Numbered from the stretch's first letter, positions 1-12,500 are shown. The stretch: DNA of 64,000 nucleotides from Corinectria fuckeliana (GCA_019137255.1 WPDH01000202.1:186001-250000); one strand, 5' to 3'. Notes: generated by a model not told the origin, from the letters alone. Made by a program: numbers and translations.

Positions 1-1613
1 CCTTGATCTTGACTCCTTTAAGGGAAAACTCACCCCAGTAGCTCTGGTGAGACCAGGATAGGCACAAGGGGAAGACCATTTCGATCGACGGCGGGAAATT
101 GCATGGATTGATAGCCCAGGAGTCCGAGCGCTCCTCGTCGCATTTATACTTGAACGGCTGTCATAACGTCATGTAGCCGCGCCGAAGAGGCCGGAGCTGC
201 AGTACGCAAGAACCGCTCGAAAGAACAATACAGCAGGGATTCCATCTCACCCAGCTTGGTGTCTATCTACTTAGTGGAAAGCAGAAGAGAACTGATTCGG
301 CAGGGCTGTCACCACGTAGGCGTAAGACCCTGGCGGGCTAGGCATTCGATTTGACCAGGAGTCCCGGCACTAAACTACCAACTATCGCCACTTTCTCATC
401 CTTGGTACTGCACATCTTTCATCTTTTTGGCCGGGCTAATTAAGGCTCGAATGTTTACGGTACTCCGTAGTCGTCCAGGATTGCAGCCAATTGGCACGTA
501 CTTGCCGATAGGTATGTATGTCTGTGGAGCCGCAACCCAGGTAGCTAGAGAGATCCCGAGCCTGACGATCATATCACCTCGACTATGGCGATTAACATCA
601 GACCCAAAGGAAATACCAGAGGAAACAACCGAGACGATGAAGGGTTTGGAGCGGCAAGTTTTAGCAAGTCCTGTTTCAAGTGAGAAAGGACGACGAGGTA
701 GAAATATGGAAATATGTCACTTGGCGCGACCACTCTGGAGATTGCTTAGCGTCAGCTTTAGCGTCCGAGCTTACAGTACTTTGGCATCGCTGCTTGCTGA
801 CTTGGGAATAGTGGCATGTATGCGTTGTCAGCTGTCAACTGTCAACTGTCAACTGAGCCGTGAGACACTCACTAGCTGCGATGGCCTCGAGTCTGTAATG
901 ATGCTCCCGGACTTGTAACGCGCTGTCGCCGGGCACCGATCTTACAAGACAGACCAGGGGCGGTATGTGTCTTGGCTTCGTTAATGGAGGTTACATATGT
1001 ACTTCGTAGTAGGGGCCGAAAAGCCGCCCCTACCTTGCGGAGAATCTCCTGTAAAGATGTACTATGTAAATAACCACACATTGCATTTCTCACTGAGAGA
1101 TTAAAGACTTTATCTAGCGAGGAACTCTCTAATAAATGGCTTGGATCTACCGGGGACTAATTACTCTGAACGACTGCCAGCCATCATGCACCTACTACAT
1201 AATTGGTACATAGACCTACATACACTGCTCCTACACCGCTACATCCCTACGCCCTTCATAATAATTGGTTGCTGCTAGTCATAAGGGACTAAGACTCTAT
1301 GCAGCTAGAGCTCCGAACTTCAGCTCCCGTGCACTGCGAGCCCAATCCGGATTATGCCATCCTCCTTGCCGATCAAGTCCTGCCACAGAATTATACACAC
1401 TACCCCAGCATGATATGCCAAAGTTAGTGACAGCCCAGAAATCTCACCACCTTCATCATACATAGTACACAGTAAGTGCGCCTCCGAAATAAAAAGGGTC
1501 ACTAACTTTCCCTTCCCACATGGAACAGCCTCCCTCAAACCCAGCCCCTCGACTCTGGACTGCTGCACCGCATCACACTGGACCTGCATGAAACCTATGC
1601 AGCCCAAGCCAAC
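1..1613. other. gene-poor stretch, nothing recognised
   Basis: Open frames here are short, lack family motifs and show no convincing splice structure. The last 100 bases are the probable promoter and leader of the HET gene that starts at 1614. I see no RNA gene or mobile element. Confidence 0.5.
832..852. repeat. three tandem copies of a 7-nt unit
   Basis: The unit CTGTCAA is repeated three times without error, and a related GTTGTCAG precedes it. It is a simple microsatellite-scale repeat with no visible function. Confidence 0.8.
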
Positions 1614-2761
1614 ATGGCGTCCCCCGAAGGCGCGACGTTGATTCGGTACCGCTCCATCGACCCGACCGGCAACGAGGTGCGGCTGCTCGAGTTGCAGCGC
1701 GCCTCGACCAACGACATCAACGAGCCCATCGTGTGCCGCTTGGTGCATGAGAGGCTAAGCGACTCCTCCGAGTTCATCGGCCTCTCGGCGCTCTACGGTG
1801 ACGTCGCCGTCTCCGAACCCATCACGCTCAATGGCTCCAGGGTCGCCATCCCCGCCGACCTCGCCCAGGCGCTCCGACACGTCCGAACCCTCTTCCTGGC
1901 CCCCTCACCGCCGACTCCCAGCTCGTCTACATCGGATCTTCAAGGCCAACCGCCCCATACCGAAGTATCCCCGCCGCTGCCGCCCAAGAAAGCCCCGGGC
2001 TGGCTCCGGTCCCTCTTCAGGAACGTACGACACCTGCTTGGCGATCCGCCCAAGCCGGGCTCGTCTCGAGCGCCTCTGCGCATATGGCTTGACCTGCTGT
2101 GCATCAACGGGCGGGACGCGCACGAGGCGTCCAAGCGGCGTTCGCATATGGCGCGAGCCTACGGGCACGCCAAGATGGTGGTTGCCTGGCTGGGGCCCAA
2201 GGACGCGACTTCTGACCTCGCCATTGACATCATCCGCGCGTGGGATAAATGCATGCCCGCCTCGTTCGGCGAGCCGGGCGACCGTGAGGCTCACCCGGAG
2301 AACTACGCCCCCATCATGCAATGGATGGGGCCGGTCGCACACCTCAGTGACATCCCCGAGGGCATCACGGATCCGCGGGAGGTGCCGAGCTACAAGGCCA
2401 TCACAAGCTTCCTCAACCGGCCGTACTTCCGCAACGCATGGATCCTCGACGACATGGCCATGGCGCAGTTCCCGGCGTTTCTGGTGGGAGACGACATCGT
2501 GTCCTGGATGCAGGTGCTGCGCCTGAACCGCGTCAACGAGGACATCAAGGACCACGGAGCCAGCATGTTCCCGGATGAGCTGCGGCCGCTGCTTGAATAC
2601 TTGCCTCTTGGCAGTGTGTACACGTTTTTAAAGGAGTTCGATTTGCGCCAGAGGCTAAACGGCACTACGCCAGCGATGCTTACTGGGACGACCACGAGCT
2701 CGATAAGGAGTTCGGGATCGATGACGGGCTTGGGGACGAAGCCAAGATAGTAGTATCCTGA
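1614..2761 (+). CDS. heterokaryon incompatibility (HET) domain protein
   Basis: The protein resembles HET-domain proteins, which trigger cell death after fusion of incompatible hyphae. Diverged HET blocks are visible: FIGLSALYGD (residues 54-63, matching the usual Y-x-x-LSY-x-WG), then RIWLDLLCING (156-166) with KMVVAWLG (187-194), then RPYFRNAWILDD near residue 270. An unusual proline/serine-rich insertion (about 98-153) separates the first two blocks. Read without splicing, the tail becomes low-complexity Thr/Ser. A 56-nt intron at 2618..2673 (GTACAC donor, CAG acceptor) instead moves into an acidic frame (DAYWDDHELDKEF) that ends at 2761, giving 363 residues. I favour the spliced model. 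The protein is short for the family and lacks the long variable C-terminus, so it could be a HET-only protein or a truncated one. Confidence 0.75.
2618..2673 (+). other. proposed 56-nt intron in the HET gene
   Basis: GTACAC donor and TACGCCAG acceptor, with a branch-like GCTAAAC about 15 nt before the acceptor. Its length is 2 modulo 3, exactly what is needed to enter the acidic downstream frame. It rests on frame logic only. Confidence 0.5.
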
Positions 2762-5700
2762 ATGATGTGGAATATTGCAAGATATGGGAAGTTGGAATAA
2801 TAATGAAGAAAGAGGTCCTCACGGATTGGGAAGTTACTAGCACGAATCTTACTACAACTACAAATACATGTGACTCTAACGTACTAGGGATCATTGATCC
2901 CTCCGTCGAAGGGAACAGTCATGATGTTGACAATACGCAAGTCTTTGAAAGGCGCTGGGGGAAACAAGGTGCCTTTCAGTACCGCAAAGTCCGCATGGGT
3001 AGAGCAACAGCACCGTTACCTCACGGCTCTCCAAGCCACCTCTGTAGTTGTCTGTCGAGAAAGGGTAGGAACGAGGATGAGGCCATCGCAGCAGGGAAGC
3101 CCCATCTAGCCGCAGCAAAGAGCAGCAGCTATTCCACTTGGGCCGGTCCACTCCTAGCATCCCCGTCCCCACCCACACCAGAAGAATGTGAAGGCATATC
3201 TGGCATGGTCGCGGCCCGTCAATCCCCAGTGATCTGCCGTTAATTGCGCCGCGGGGTTGATGATGCGTTGGCGCCACATGATTACGCAAAGTTCGTCTGT
3301 CAGTTGGCGACTTTTGTGGTCCAGGTACATAGTAACCGTCGGCAAACGCGTTAAGAGAGGAGAATCGTTGATTCGGCCTGTTGAAGTACAAGCAGGAGGG
3401 AGCCCACCGCTACAATCTCACCGCCACAATCTTGTGCTTTTATCCACCCCACTACCCATCCTACCACTATAATCGTATGGTTTTATACACCTTATCGTCC
3501 ACATCCATCCCACTGCTTTCATCATATCCACCGGGAAGAAACAGCATGACCCAGCTCGAGCCAGGCATCAAGGAATTCTCTCATATGTATGCGAGCCAAG
3601 TGCTAGCTGGTGATTGTCTATTGTGTGACATTGAGATGGATCTTCACAGCTCTCAGACATGCGTGAGTGGCTGCCGCTGCCATGGAGATGAGATAGGATC
3701 ATCAGACTAGATGAAGGTTCTGGTACCAGAGCTTTGGAGGAACATTCCATTGCGGATTTATGATACGTTGGAAAAGCGTTCTTCCTGAAAGCGGCCGATC
3801 CGAGAGTACAAGTTATACTGGATTTGCAGTCCCCAAAATCCCTCAGAAGCGATATGTTGTCCTGGCTATTCTCTTCGCTTCTTGCCTTGCTGTTTCCTCA
3901 CTAGCTAATCTCAAACCCACTCATATCCTATGGCCTTATCTATCTGCTCCTCTGCTTACACCATCTAGTTCCCTTGGGATCGGAACGTCAGCCTAGAGGG
4001 TCGCGATCACCTCCGCGCTAGACTATATCAAGGTTTCCCGGTGTTATAGCTAAGAAGTTGAGCATAGCATTCCTTTCAGTAAAAACATAGTTTGACCTGC
4101 CTCTATAATAGCTCATCGTTAGGACCAGTATTTTAGAGTAGACAGTAAAATGGGACAATTCTCAGTGATGCAGAATGATGTAGCTGAGTGCGATCAAGTG
4201 CCTGAGATTTTGCTGAAATGTAGACTACCTCAAGGCTTATACTCTATGCAAAAGTCTTTACCAAGAGATCTAGCTTCTATAATTCTCCAAAGAATATTTC
4301 GAGATTGGTTAGTGAAAGCCCAATTAACGGACAAGGAGGAATAGAATTTGAAACCCGGCTAGCGAGAGTTCCTCCAGCTTTGATTCTTCCTTCAGGATGT
4401 TTTCGATCTTAGATAAGCTATTTTCGAGTTGCGAAGCATAGTCCATGAGACGCAGACTCCTGAGAGCATGATGTCTGTGACTTTCGAGTACCAACTAAGA
4501 TCGACTTGAAACACGTCAAGGTTTCCTGCTTGCTCAAAGCTATTTTCACCTAGACTGTATGCAATCTTGTGAAGAACAAGACTTTTTCTTTGAAAGGGGG
4601 CATGGTTGGAGCTAGAGAGTTGTATCGCGAGATCTGGCTTTGATAGAGCGTCTTTGCGTAGTTTGCAAAGGCTTCCAGTTGATACCTACTCATAGATCGG
4701 AAGTTATGGTAAGCACAGACTGTGCAGCATCTCGGATTGACCGAGATATAAGATATAAGTTGGCTAGGGAATGGTAACCCTCACGGTTACAATAGTCACA
4801 GAAGTAACTTAAAATTTCGAGCTTGATTGCTATGATTGCCAACATTGTATGTGAAGCGAGTCAGGCATTGATCATAGGTTTGGGAAGCATTCAATCCAGT
4901 GGCATCAGTGATCAGTGATGCATACTGTGGAGGGTCGCATCAACACCCCTGCTTACGCCCCCATCGCAGCGCTTTGCCCATGCCCCTGTTTACCACACCC
5001 CTCATCCCTGACAGACGCGTCACGACGGATCCGTTTAAGCCAATCAAGGCTGTCTCCATTATCGAGCGCCCTCTTCCATGTCCCCAAGAAACTTAGATGC
5101 ATGGTGCTATAGTCTCGTGGCTGAAAGAGCTGTGGTCAGGCGTCGACCCATTCTCCATCCGTGGTGTTGAACCTCTAGACCTGCAAGTGGCGGACCCTCC
5201 TGTTGTACTTCAGGCTATGCCCAGCTCCAAGCCTCACACCTTTCCTGGGAAGGTCCACGAACGGTCTGTCTGCGTCCTCGCCTCCAAAAACCTGGGCGTT
5301 GGAGTTGGTGCTCGGCCAACGTAGGCAAATGTTGGATAATAATAGGCAGGGGTTGGACAAATGGTCAGCGGCATCGAGAAGTGGGGATGTGTATACGGCG
5401 GTGGCTCTTATGTGGCTTCGCGGGACAAGGGAACTAGAACAGGAATAGACGGGGTGCTTTAATCTTCGTACATCTAAGACCTCGCATACCTCTAAAGTTG
5501 CTCCGAGGTACTCATGCTCTACTTCGTACTAACGGCGATAACGATTGAATTCAGAAAGGGAAGTGAAATGCAAAAAGCCCGAGAACGCAGCGAGAGTGTC
5601 CACGAGCGTCTATAGCCTTGACGCGCCAGCATCCTAGATGATGGGTCGCGTCATCCGCTTCCGCGCTTCGGAACATCATCTTCCCCATCCTGCTCGCCTC

Positions 5701-5956
5701 ACTTTCAAGCCGGAGAAAAAGGGCTCACACACCTTACTAGATCTATATTAACACCAGTCTGCCCGCCGCGGCAGATGACATTTAGAGCCTTGGCATGCAA
5801 TGTGCACACGGGCAGCTATCATCGGCGAATCAGGCGTAAAGTTGAGCTGATGAGGGTTGCACAAGCCCACGAGCTGAAGGAATGTGCTCTCTTTTAAGCT
5901 GGACCTAATAACATGCCTGGTTCCTAGCTACTAAATGCAGCAGGTTTGCACGTTAA
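2762..5956. other. gene-poor stretch with a possible minus-strand relic
   Basis: No intact gene is recognised. On the minus strand, about 4130-4740, there are coding-like runs in alternating frames, for example RSLRLMDYASQLENSLSKIE, which looks like a helical coiled coil, followed by further runs interrupted by stops. This could be a decayed protein with a helical N-terminus of the kind found in fungal NLR/HET-type proteins, but it cannot be assigned. The rest is non-coding by eye. Confidence 0.35.
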
Positions 5957-6970
5957 ATGTACTGCTTGACCACCCTGCACCCCTATTCACTCATTTTCCC
6001 CCTTCATCTCCTTCCAAACACTCTGTTGCATCAACATAGCAACACCCAAGACTCCATAAGAACGTCAAACTCCAGCAGCGCCGATATGGTCTCCAAGGCT
6101 ATAAACATCTCAGCTCGAAGCATCGACCTACTCGCTGTTGTCGGCAGTCTCACTAAACCAACGAGAGGCGGCACTGTGATCGCTAGAAAATTAGGTCGCT
6201 GGCTTGGAAAAGAAAGACTGGATGAAATGAGCTGCAGTTTGTCCTCAGCAAGTACCGACTGCTAGTGATGTCAAATAATTAGGAAAAGGTCATAGTATTC
6301 TTTCAAGCTGTTTCTGGCGGTGGACGCAAGCCGGATGTTCAACCATCTGGGTCTCTGGGCAAATACCTCGCCAGTGATCCTCTGCAGCGGTAGAAGTCAT
6401 CAACCATTTGCTGTACCACGATCAAGACTACATCAAGGCTTTTGTCTCCTGGTTCCTCATTATCGCGAGGACCCCCAGCTACAGCTGAAGCGGGCGACGA
6501 AAATGTCGTTTGGCTTGACGATGCTGCCGACCCCTGGGGTCGTAGTTTCTCATATAGAAGCGCGCTATAGTCTCCTTGGATATTTTATACTGATTGGTGT
6601 ATCTAATACCGGCTGGTAACGGAATGTAGCTCGGCGATGTTGTCACATGTGACTCGCCCTCACTGAATATAGCCCGTCATGTCCTACTACACAGTCGCTA
6701 TACGATGGACACTCGGAATCACTTCACAAACAACCCCCGAATGTTACTTCACGATACTTGAGGTGGCAGTAGGCGTTGTAACAAGCGCTGTATCGTTGAC
6801 AAAATTAGGCAGCGGACAGCATCCACTAGGTTCTAGCGGTAGTTTAGGATATACAGGCTGGGCTAATAAGTGCAGGATGGCTGCTACTGATGACGAATTG
6901 AAGGATGCCCGACCTAATTTGCTTATAGCCTCGATCATGCAGTTGATTCACACACTCATGGGGTGTTAGG
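5957..6970 (+). pseudogene. degraded unidentified gene
   Basis: Coding-like segments follow one another on the plus strand in changing frames with several stops. They include DLLAVVGSLTKPTRGG, then FFQAVSGGGRKPD, then LLYHDQDYIKAFVSWFLIIA, then DENVVWLDDAADPWGRSFSY, ending in an open segment to 6969 with a hydrophobic stretch. The order and spacing suggest one ancestral gene broken by indels and nonsense changes. I do not recognise the family. Confidence 0.4.
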
Positions 6971-7055
6971 GTAGGGCAGTTTCCAAGGTAGATAGATTAA
7001 GACACGCATCTTCAGAGGCAATCAAGAAGCCAAGTTTGCGAATCTATTTGACGCA

Positions 7056-8704
7056 TTACAGAGTGTACTTGAAGAGCGGGCTTTTGTCTCCTAGCTTCAT
7101 AAGCTCCACCTCGTTATACTGAGCGCGAACATCTTCCTCCGACAGCTTGGCCTTCTTCGCGTTGCCCCATTTGTACGTCATCTCCAACAGCAAAGCGACG
7201 AGCACACCCGACGCGCCAAACGCTAGCGACAGGCCAAACCCGGTCTGATACAGCGGAGCTTCCTTGTCCAGGTACATGTACGAACCAACGATGCCTCCGA
7301 TGTTGCCCACGCAGATGTTGAACGCAACGCCGATGGACCGGCGGCTCGATGGCGCGAGGTTGTTGGCAGCCCAGCTGCTGCCCGCAGGCTGGACAGGATA
7401 GATGCCAATGCAAGTGAGAATAAGCGCGAAATACCCTGGGCCCACGTGGCTGCCGCCCAGGTCACCCTTGAAGCCCAAGACAATGGAGTAGCCTACTGCA
7501 ATGAGGGCCATGGGCATTGCGACGAATGGCATGCGCCAGTGGAAGTGGTCGGACAGCTGCGCAAAGAAGACAGACGAGAGAGCGCCGGCCACGTAAGCTG
7601 GGACCGTCATCAACTGCGCGTTGGTGTTGGTGAAGCCCATGGCCTTGACGATAGACGGTAGCGTGAACTTGGTCCCGTAAGAGCACGCCGACATGCAAAG
7701 CAGGCTGTAGGCCTGCATGTACAGCCGCCAGTTCATGAGAACCATCTTCAGGTCATGCCAGTCAAACTTCTTCTCCGTGGACTCGTCGGCGAACCGACCG
7801 CCCTGCTTGATGAAGCTTTGCAGCTCAAGGAAGCGAATCTCTTCGGGACTCAGCCACCGCGTAGAAAGCACAGGAGAGTCGATGAGAAGGAAGAAGCAGG
7901 AAATGCCCAGCAGCACGGTGGCGATGCCCTCGAGAAGGAAGATCCAGCGCCAGCCCTCGTAGCCTCCAACGCCGTCCATCTTGGCGATGCCGGCGGCCAG
8001 GAGGCCGGAGAAGGCACCGGCGAGCGCGCTGGTGCAGTAGAAGTAGGCGATGCGCGTCGCGAGGTCCTTGGGCATGTACCAGAGCGTGCAGAGGTACACG
8101 GCGCCAGGGTAGAAGCCGGCCTCGAAAACACCCAAGAGCATGCGGACAGCTAAAAGGTCGCCAAAGCCTTTGACCACACCGTGTAAAGCCATGATGACGC
8201 CCCAGATGGTGACCAGAGCACCAAGATAGACCGAGGGGCGGGAAACGCGCTTCAGGAGGATGTTGCTGGGGATCTCGAGAAGGATGTAGGGGATGAAGAA
8301 GAGACTGAGAACGATATTCCACTGGTTACCGACGAGATGAAGGTCACCAGCGAGCCCTTCAATCTTGGCGTTGCCAATATTCGCCCGATCTAGGTGGGAC
8401 ACGAGGTATAGAATCGCGAGCATTGGGATTAGGCGAACATCGACCTATTACGAACTGACATTAGCCGCAGCGTTGACCCTGATATCGTAGTTTTTTCACA
8501 TACCTTGCGGATGATCTTCTTTCTCTGCGCTGTCGTAAATCCAGCGTAGAGTTGCGCATCCTCGTCACCCAAGCCCAGAACGCGAATATTATCGATAGTG
8601 TGGACTTGGGTAACTTTTTCCGTGTCACGGGCCTCGCGGTCCATATCCTTGGCATCGACCATGACGATTTCCGGCTTGCCGCGGCGAAGGCTTCTTGAAG
8701 ACAT
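7056..8704 (-). CDS. MFS permease, anion:cation symporter (Dal5/TNA1-like) type
   Basis: This is a plasma-membrane transporter of the major facilitator superfamily, ACS group, which imports organic anions such as allantoate, nicotinate or pantothenate. The substrate here is unknown. Exon 1 (8704..8504) starts at MSSRSLRRGK and encodes a cytosolic N-terminus ending QRKKIIRK. A 59-nt intron (8503..8445, GTATGT donor, TAG acceptor) joins it to VDVRLIPMLAILYLVSHLDR, the typical start of TM1 in this family. Exon 2 (8444..7056) gives about 12 membrane helices with family features (SHLDRANIGNAKIEGL, GVFEAGFYPGAVYLC, WRWIFLLEG). Total length is 529 residues, normal for the family. A longer in-frame start at 8788 adds only leader-like residues. 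No metabolic partner is adjacent except the decayed oxidoreductase further right. Confidence 0.9.
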
Positions 8705-9693
8705 GCTGAGCGCGTGAAGGGCCAGTACACAATTGGTGTGTAGGAGTTGGAGTTGGAAGAAGATATAAAGGGCATGGGTAACGAGCACGACTCGCCATAT
8801 ACCTGGTTTCTTTACTTTCCATCTACATCAAACGCATCCCCACGGCTTCCACCCTGCGCAAAATCTCAGGTCAACTGCCGAACAAGCATCAAAAGTCCAT
8901 TCACTCCATACCCCGCGTTAGAGTTTCGGGGAACGGGGAAGTCGTGGCTGATGTGGCATCCGGATAGATATCCGTGGAGCGGATCCCTGCCGTGTCCAGT
9001 CAAGGGCCGTCTGAGGTTGTAATCCAGTCCGCACTTTGGCGAAATACGACGGCCTCTGCGCAGAGATACTGTCAGGTGTCACGGGGTAGCGGCAATACTA
9101 CCTTCCGGTGGTTACGCTGATGGATTGAGTAGATTAATAGACGATCAAGACCGAGGTTACCGGTGTCTAATGAAGGAAGTGCGGCAAAGAGTTGACTGAC
9201 CTGCCTATTCACGTATTTCGTTCCCCTCAGCAGCGGGTACTTTTCCGGCAGCTTTGGCTATTGAACTGTGCAGGCTTTCTAGACCGGATCGGCTCGTTAA
9301 GGGGTTGGTTTTTAGGCTATCATAATGCTGTTCGTTCATCCCAAGCCTAAATACCGGCACGAAGGCAGCGGCTTAATCGCGTTACAGGACATCACAGTAA
9401 TCATCTCACAATGGATGTCCAAAGTCGCATGGAGCCTCCTAAGTATCTCAGACCATCTGCGGAATCCTAAACGGCTCCCCTTACCACTCTTCTAGATGAT
9501 GACTCGTCACTCAGACGGTGGATGGCTTAATCCGCCAACGGGCCATGCTGAGTCCTCAAACCCATGCCATTCCCTATCTTGAAATGGTTCACCATCGGTG
9601 AACAATCCAATAACACTCGTTGCGCCCCTTGGGATCTTTCTTCGCTACCTGAGTCAAGCTAGGTGGGAGACTTCATCAGACCCTTTGATCGAC
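8705..9693. other. intergenic, nothing recognised
   Basis: This is the promoter side of the MFS gene (minus strand) up to the decayed dehydrogenase. I see no gene, RNA or repeat. Confidence 0.5.
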
Positions 9694-10554
9694 CATGGAT
9701 TATTTACTGCCCCTTACGACGAAGGCGGCGCTGAGAGTCGGCTCCGGGCCAATGGAGAAGACTCTCACAGTCAGCACAGATATATCGCTGCCAAGTACCG
9801 CCACCTCCTCAGCCAGGGCGAGAGAGTGTTTGGCCAGACACAACCGAGGAAGAGGAATTTCAGGGCTTGCACAGAATACCTGGTCGTGGCTGGGGATTTG
9901 TGCATCCCAGTGCCCGATGCCGAGCAACTTGAGGACGCTTCGACAGTAGGCATCGCGGGTCTCATGGGTATCAGATAATTGTATCTTATGTTGAAAGTGG
10001 TGACCGCGTCTTTATCAACGGCGGCAGTGGAGGTGTGGGAACCTATGGCATCCAGGTTGCCAAAGCTGTCAGCTTCTCTGTCGCGACGACGTGCTCTGGC
10101 GGCAACATGAGCCTTTGTAAAAGCCTCGGGGCTGACGAAGTCATCGATCATCGCACCCAGAATGTCGTTGACACCTTGAAGCGCAGCGGAAAGCAATATG
10201 ACCTCATCGTCGACAACATCTTCTTGGATGCACAACTCTACTGGTCTTGTCACGAGTATCTTAGTGTAGGAGGTGGATTTGTCACAATTGCCAGCGGTCT
10301 GAGGCTCGGCTTCATCAAAGACGTATCGAGCATCATGCTTTGGCCCAAGATCCTGGGTGGGGGACAAAGAAAGTTCTAGCTCGTTGGTCGCACCCCCAAT
10401 ACGCAACAATACCAGCGAATTGCAAGGTAGATCAGCTCGGGCCAAGTGAAACCTGTCATTGAGCAAAAAAAATGTTATCGAAGATATTCGCGAGGCATTC
10501 GCGAGACTGAAATCTGGTCGGGCGCGTGGAAAGCTAATAGTGAAGATTACGTGA
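9694..10554 (+). pseudogene. decayed medium-chain dehydrogenase/reductase (quinone oxidoreductase-like)
   Basis: Fragments of a zinc-independent MDR oxidoreductase lie in order in three frames. They are a start-like GPMEKTLTVSTD, then EYLVVAGDLCIPVPDAEQL, the nucleotide-binding region (GGSGGVGTYGIQVAKA) and a C-terminal FARLKSGRARGKLIVKI before a stop at 10552. At least three lesions are visible: a one-base frame slip near 9970 between GLMG and YQIIVSYVESGD, a TAG directly after GGGQRKF at about 10377, and a frame slip at the run of eight A around 10467. Roughly 80 residues of the N-terminal catalytic domain also seem to be missing. Intact relatives are about 330-350 residues. It is a relic, not an expressed enzyme, unless the sequence is faulty. 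Confidence 0.85.
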
Positions 10555-11264
10555 AGGTTGGACGGGTTTTCTGTGCTGCAAGTTGGAAGAGCTTTGCAAG
10601 GCTCGAGAGCTTTAGTGGAGTTAGGAGTGTTCAATGTAATGTGAGGGATGAAATAAAGAGGAAGACTGACTATTGCAGTTATGGTCCTAGTATAAATTAA
10701 AGTAATACAACGGATAACACCGAGTTAATCCCAGTTCGACACTTTATCCGGAAATGTAGAGTGTTGCTAATTCTGTTACATTGCACTCACAACGTAAATA
10801 CAGCAGTAATACAAGAATATATACCAAGGCTAATCTGATCCCTTACTTAACCTAATCCTAACCACTAACCCTGTATTTTTCTTGATCTAACTAATTAGTA
10901 CATCATATTTCTTATGGGCTGTATTGCCATAAATTGAGGTATCGTGGGCTGCTAAAGCTGTATCCAAAGGTGTGGTCTATTACTGCCACTAACAAGCGTG
11001 GTACCTAGCTGCGATAGAAAAAGCCCCTAGGCAATGTATTTTGCTGGGCTTGTTGGTGCTTGGTAAAAGTTGTCAGCGCCTAGCAATAGTTGAAATTTAA
11101 AACTTGGATACATCTTACTGTTGCACTCAATGTAATAATATTGTACACATCCACCGCATCGCCAATCACATAGGCATGCAAACATAGGGATGCGATTGTT
11201 ACATTCTTCATGAATGGAATTGTCAGGGAAGTCTTTACTACTTGATTAAATGGAACCATTCTTC
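10555..11264. other. AT-rich intergenic stretch
   Basis: Low-GC DNA with many stops in all frames. It contains the diverged telomere-like repeat listed separately and shows no gene. Confidence 0.5.
10838..10930. repeat. degenerate telomere-like/dispersed repeat, copy A
   Basis: CCTAATCCTAACCACTAACCC-like motifs are followed by a tail containing TTCTTATGGGCTGTATTGC. The stretch at 31126-31225 has the same order: CCCTAA-like units, then TTGTTATGGGCCAATTTGC. Similarity was judged by eye only. Confidence 0.35.
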
Positions 11265-12008
11265 TCACTCATCGCCCGATGTCGCTGACGGTTCCTCACA
11301 AGACACACTAATAACAGTGTTACCCGTTCCCGGATTGTTCCCATCGGCCCAAACTACCTGCAAAGCAGAATTGACCACAAGCGCATTTCCCGGAGAGGTG
11401 TTCTCCGCCGTACATTGGACCACGTTGTTGGATTTGATGCAGACAAGGTACGATAGAGAGGCTAAAGGCGGCGAATAGAGCGTGACGCGGCCAGAAGTGG
11501 TTGATTTGCTAACCTGTGGGTAGTAGGTGCCGACTTTGAGGCGCGACGTCTCTGGCTCAATGGTGAAGACTCCTGCGCCGACTTGGGAATCCTGGAGATA
11601 GATGCTGCCAGATATAGTGCCGGCATTCTTGGGGTAGAGATATTTCCCGGTGAGAGAGCCACCGCTGGCTTTGAGATAGCATGTGGGAGTAGCGGGCGCT
11701 TGGGTAGTGGTTGTGGTTGTCTCAGCAGACGAGGTTGTTTCGACAGACGAGGTTGTTTCGGTAGACGCGGTTGTTTCTTGCGTCGCGGTAGAAGAATCAG
11801 TCGTGATAGATGTAGAGGTAGAAACAATCTCGACAGTTGTTTCCGTTGTGGAAGCTTCAGACGTCGATGTCTCGCTTAGAATGGTCGAGGTGGTGGCCGC
11901 AACCTCGGCAGTTGTAGAAGCGGAGGAGTCGACTTTGCATGGGCCGGCGCATGTGCCAGTAACCAGCGAAAAAGCTGCAACAGCAGCAAGGAAGGTGAAG
12001 CGAGCCAT
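11265..12008 (-). CDS. Ser/Thr-rich secreted or cell-wall protein
   Basis: A 247-residue protein begins MARFTFLAAVAAFSLVTGTCA, a clear secretory signal peptide with probable cleavage after residue 21. The first genuine ATG is at 12008. After a short segment with one Cys pair comes a long Ser/Thr/Glu tract (about residues 25-105) with repeats of the type ETTSS, expected to be heavily O-glycosylated. A compact C-terminal domain follows (from CYLKASGGSLTG) with three Cys and many glycines. No GPI signal is visible: the protein ends EEPSATSGDE. It resembles fungal cell-surface proteins with a mucin-like stalk and a small beta-rich head, but I cannot name the head domain. It is transcribed away from the NLR gene, with about 490 bp between them. 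Confidence 0.8.
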   Translation of the reverse strand: MARFTFLAAVAAFSLVTGTCAGPCKVDSSASTTAEVAATTSTILSETSTSEASTTETTVEIVSTSTSITTDSSTATQETTASTETTSSVETTSSAETTTTTTQAPATPTCYLKASGGSLTGKYLYPKNAGTISGSIYLQDSQVGAGVFTIEPETSRLKVGTYYPQVSKSTTSGRVTLYSPPLASLSYLVCIKSNNVVQCTAENTSPGNALVVNSALQVVWADGNNPGTGNTVISVSCEEPSATSGDE

Positions 12009-12500
12009 CTTGGAGGTTGAACGAGGGAAAGGAGTCAAGAGGATTGCACGCGTTTTCGTACGCTGCGAGTGAGTCGCCTGTTCTTCTTTAAATGTCTGCT
12101 GGTTTTCCTAGTACAACAGCCTAAAGCCTCTAGTCTATTTACGTCTTCTGCAGGCCACGCGTGTGGCCGTTGTGGCGCGCAATAGCTTCGTTTAGCACCA
12201 AGTAGTGAGCGATAGTGGCACACAAGCGAAATTAACATGAGCGGAAAGAAAAGCGAGTCGACAAATAAAGATTAGCTTCGTCCACCATCGACAGCTGGCG
12301 AATAGTCTAGTCTTGCTACCACGTAAGATGTTAATGGCCTGGCTGTCTTATTCAATCAGAGTACGGAGTAGTCTGAGAAGAGTCACGTGTAAGGCAGACA
12401 TGCTGTGATCATACGAGCCCAACCTTGTATCAAGCTGCTCGGCTCAATACCTCCACAGCATCTATTCCTAAGCACTCTTCCTCGTGCCCGAGGTTGCAGC
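12009..12500. promoter_or_regulatory. shared divergent promoter region
   Basis: A 492-bp gap lies between the secreted-protein gene (minus) and the NLR gene (plus), so it must contain both promoters. No specific operator was identified. Confidence 0.4.

Noticed and set aside
1798..2555. Long alternative frames on both strands inside the HET gene
   Set aside because: They are Arg/Pro/Ser-rich shadows of GC-rich coding DNA; the HET motifs are in the 1614 frame.
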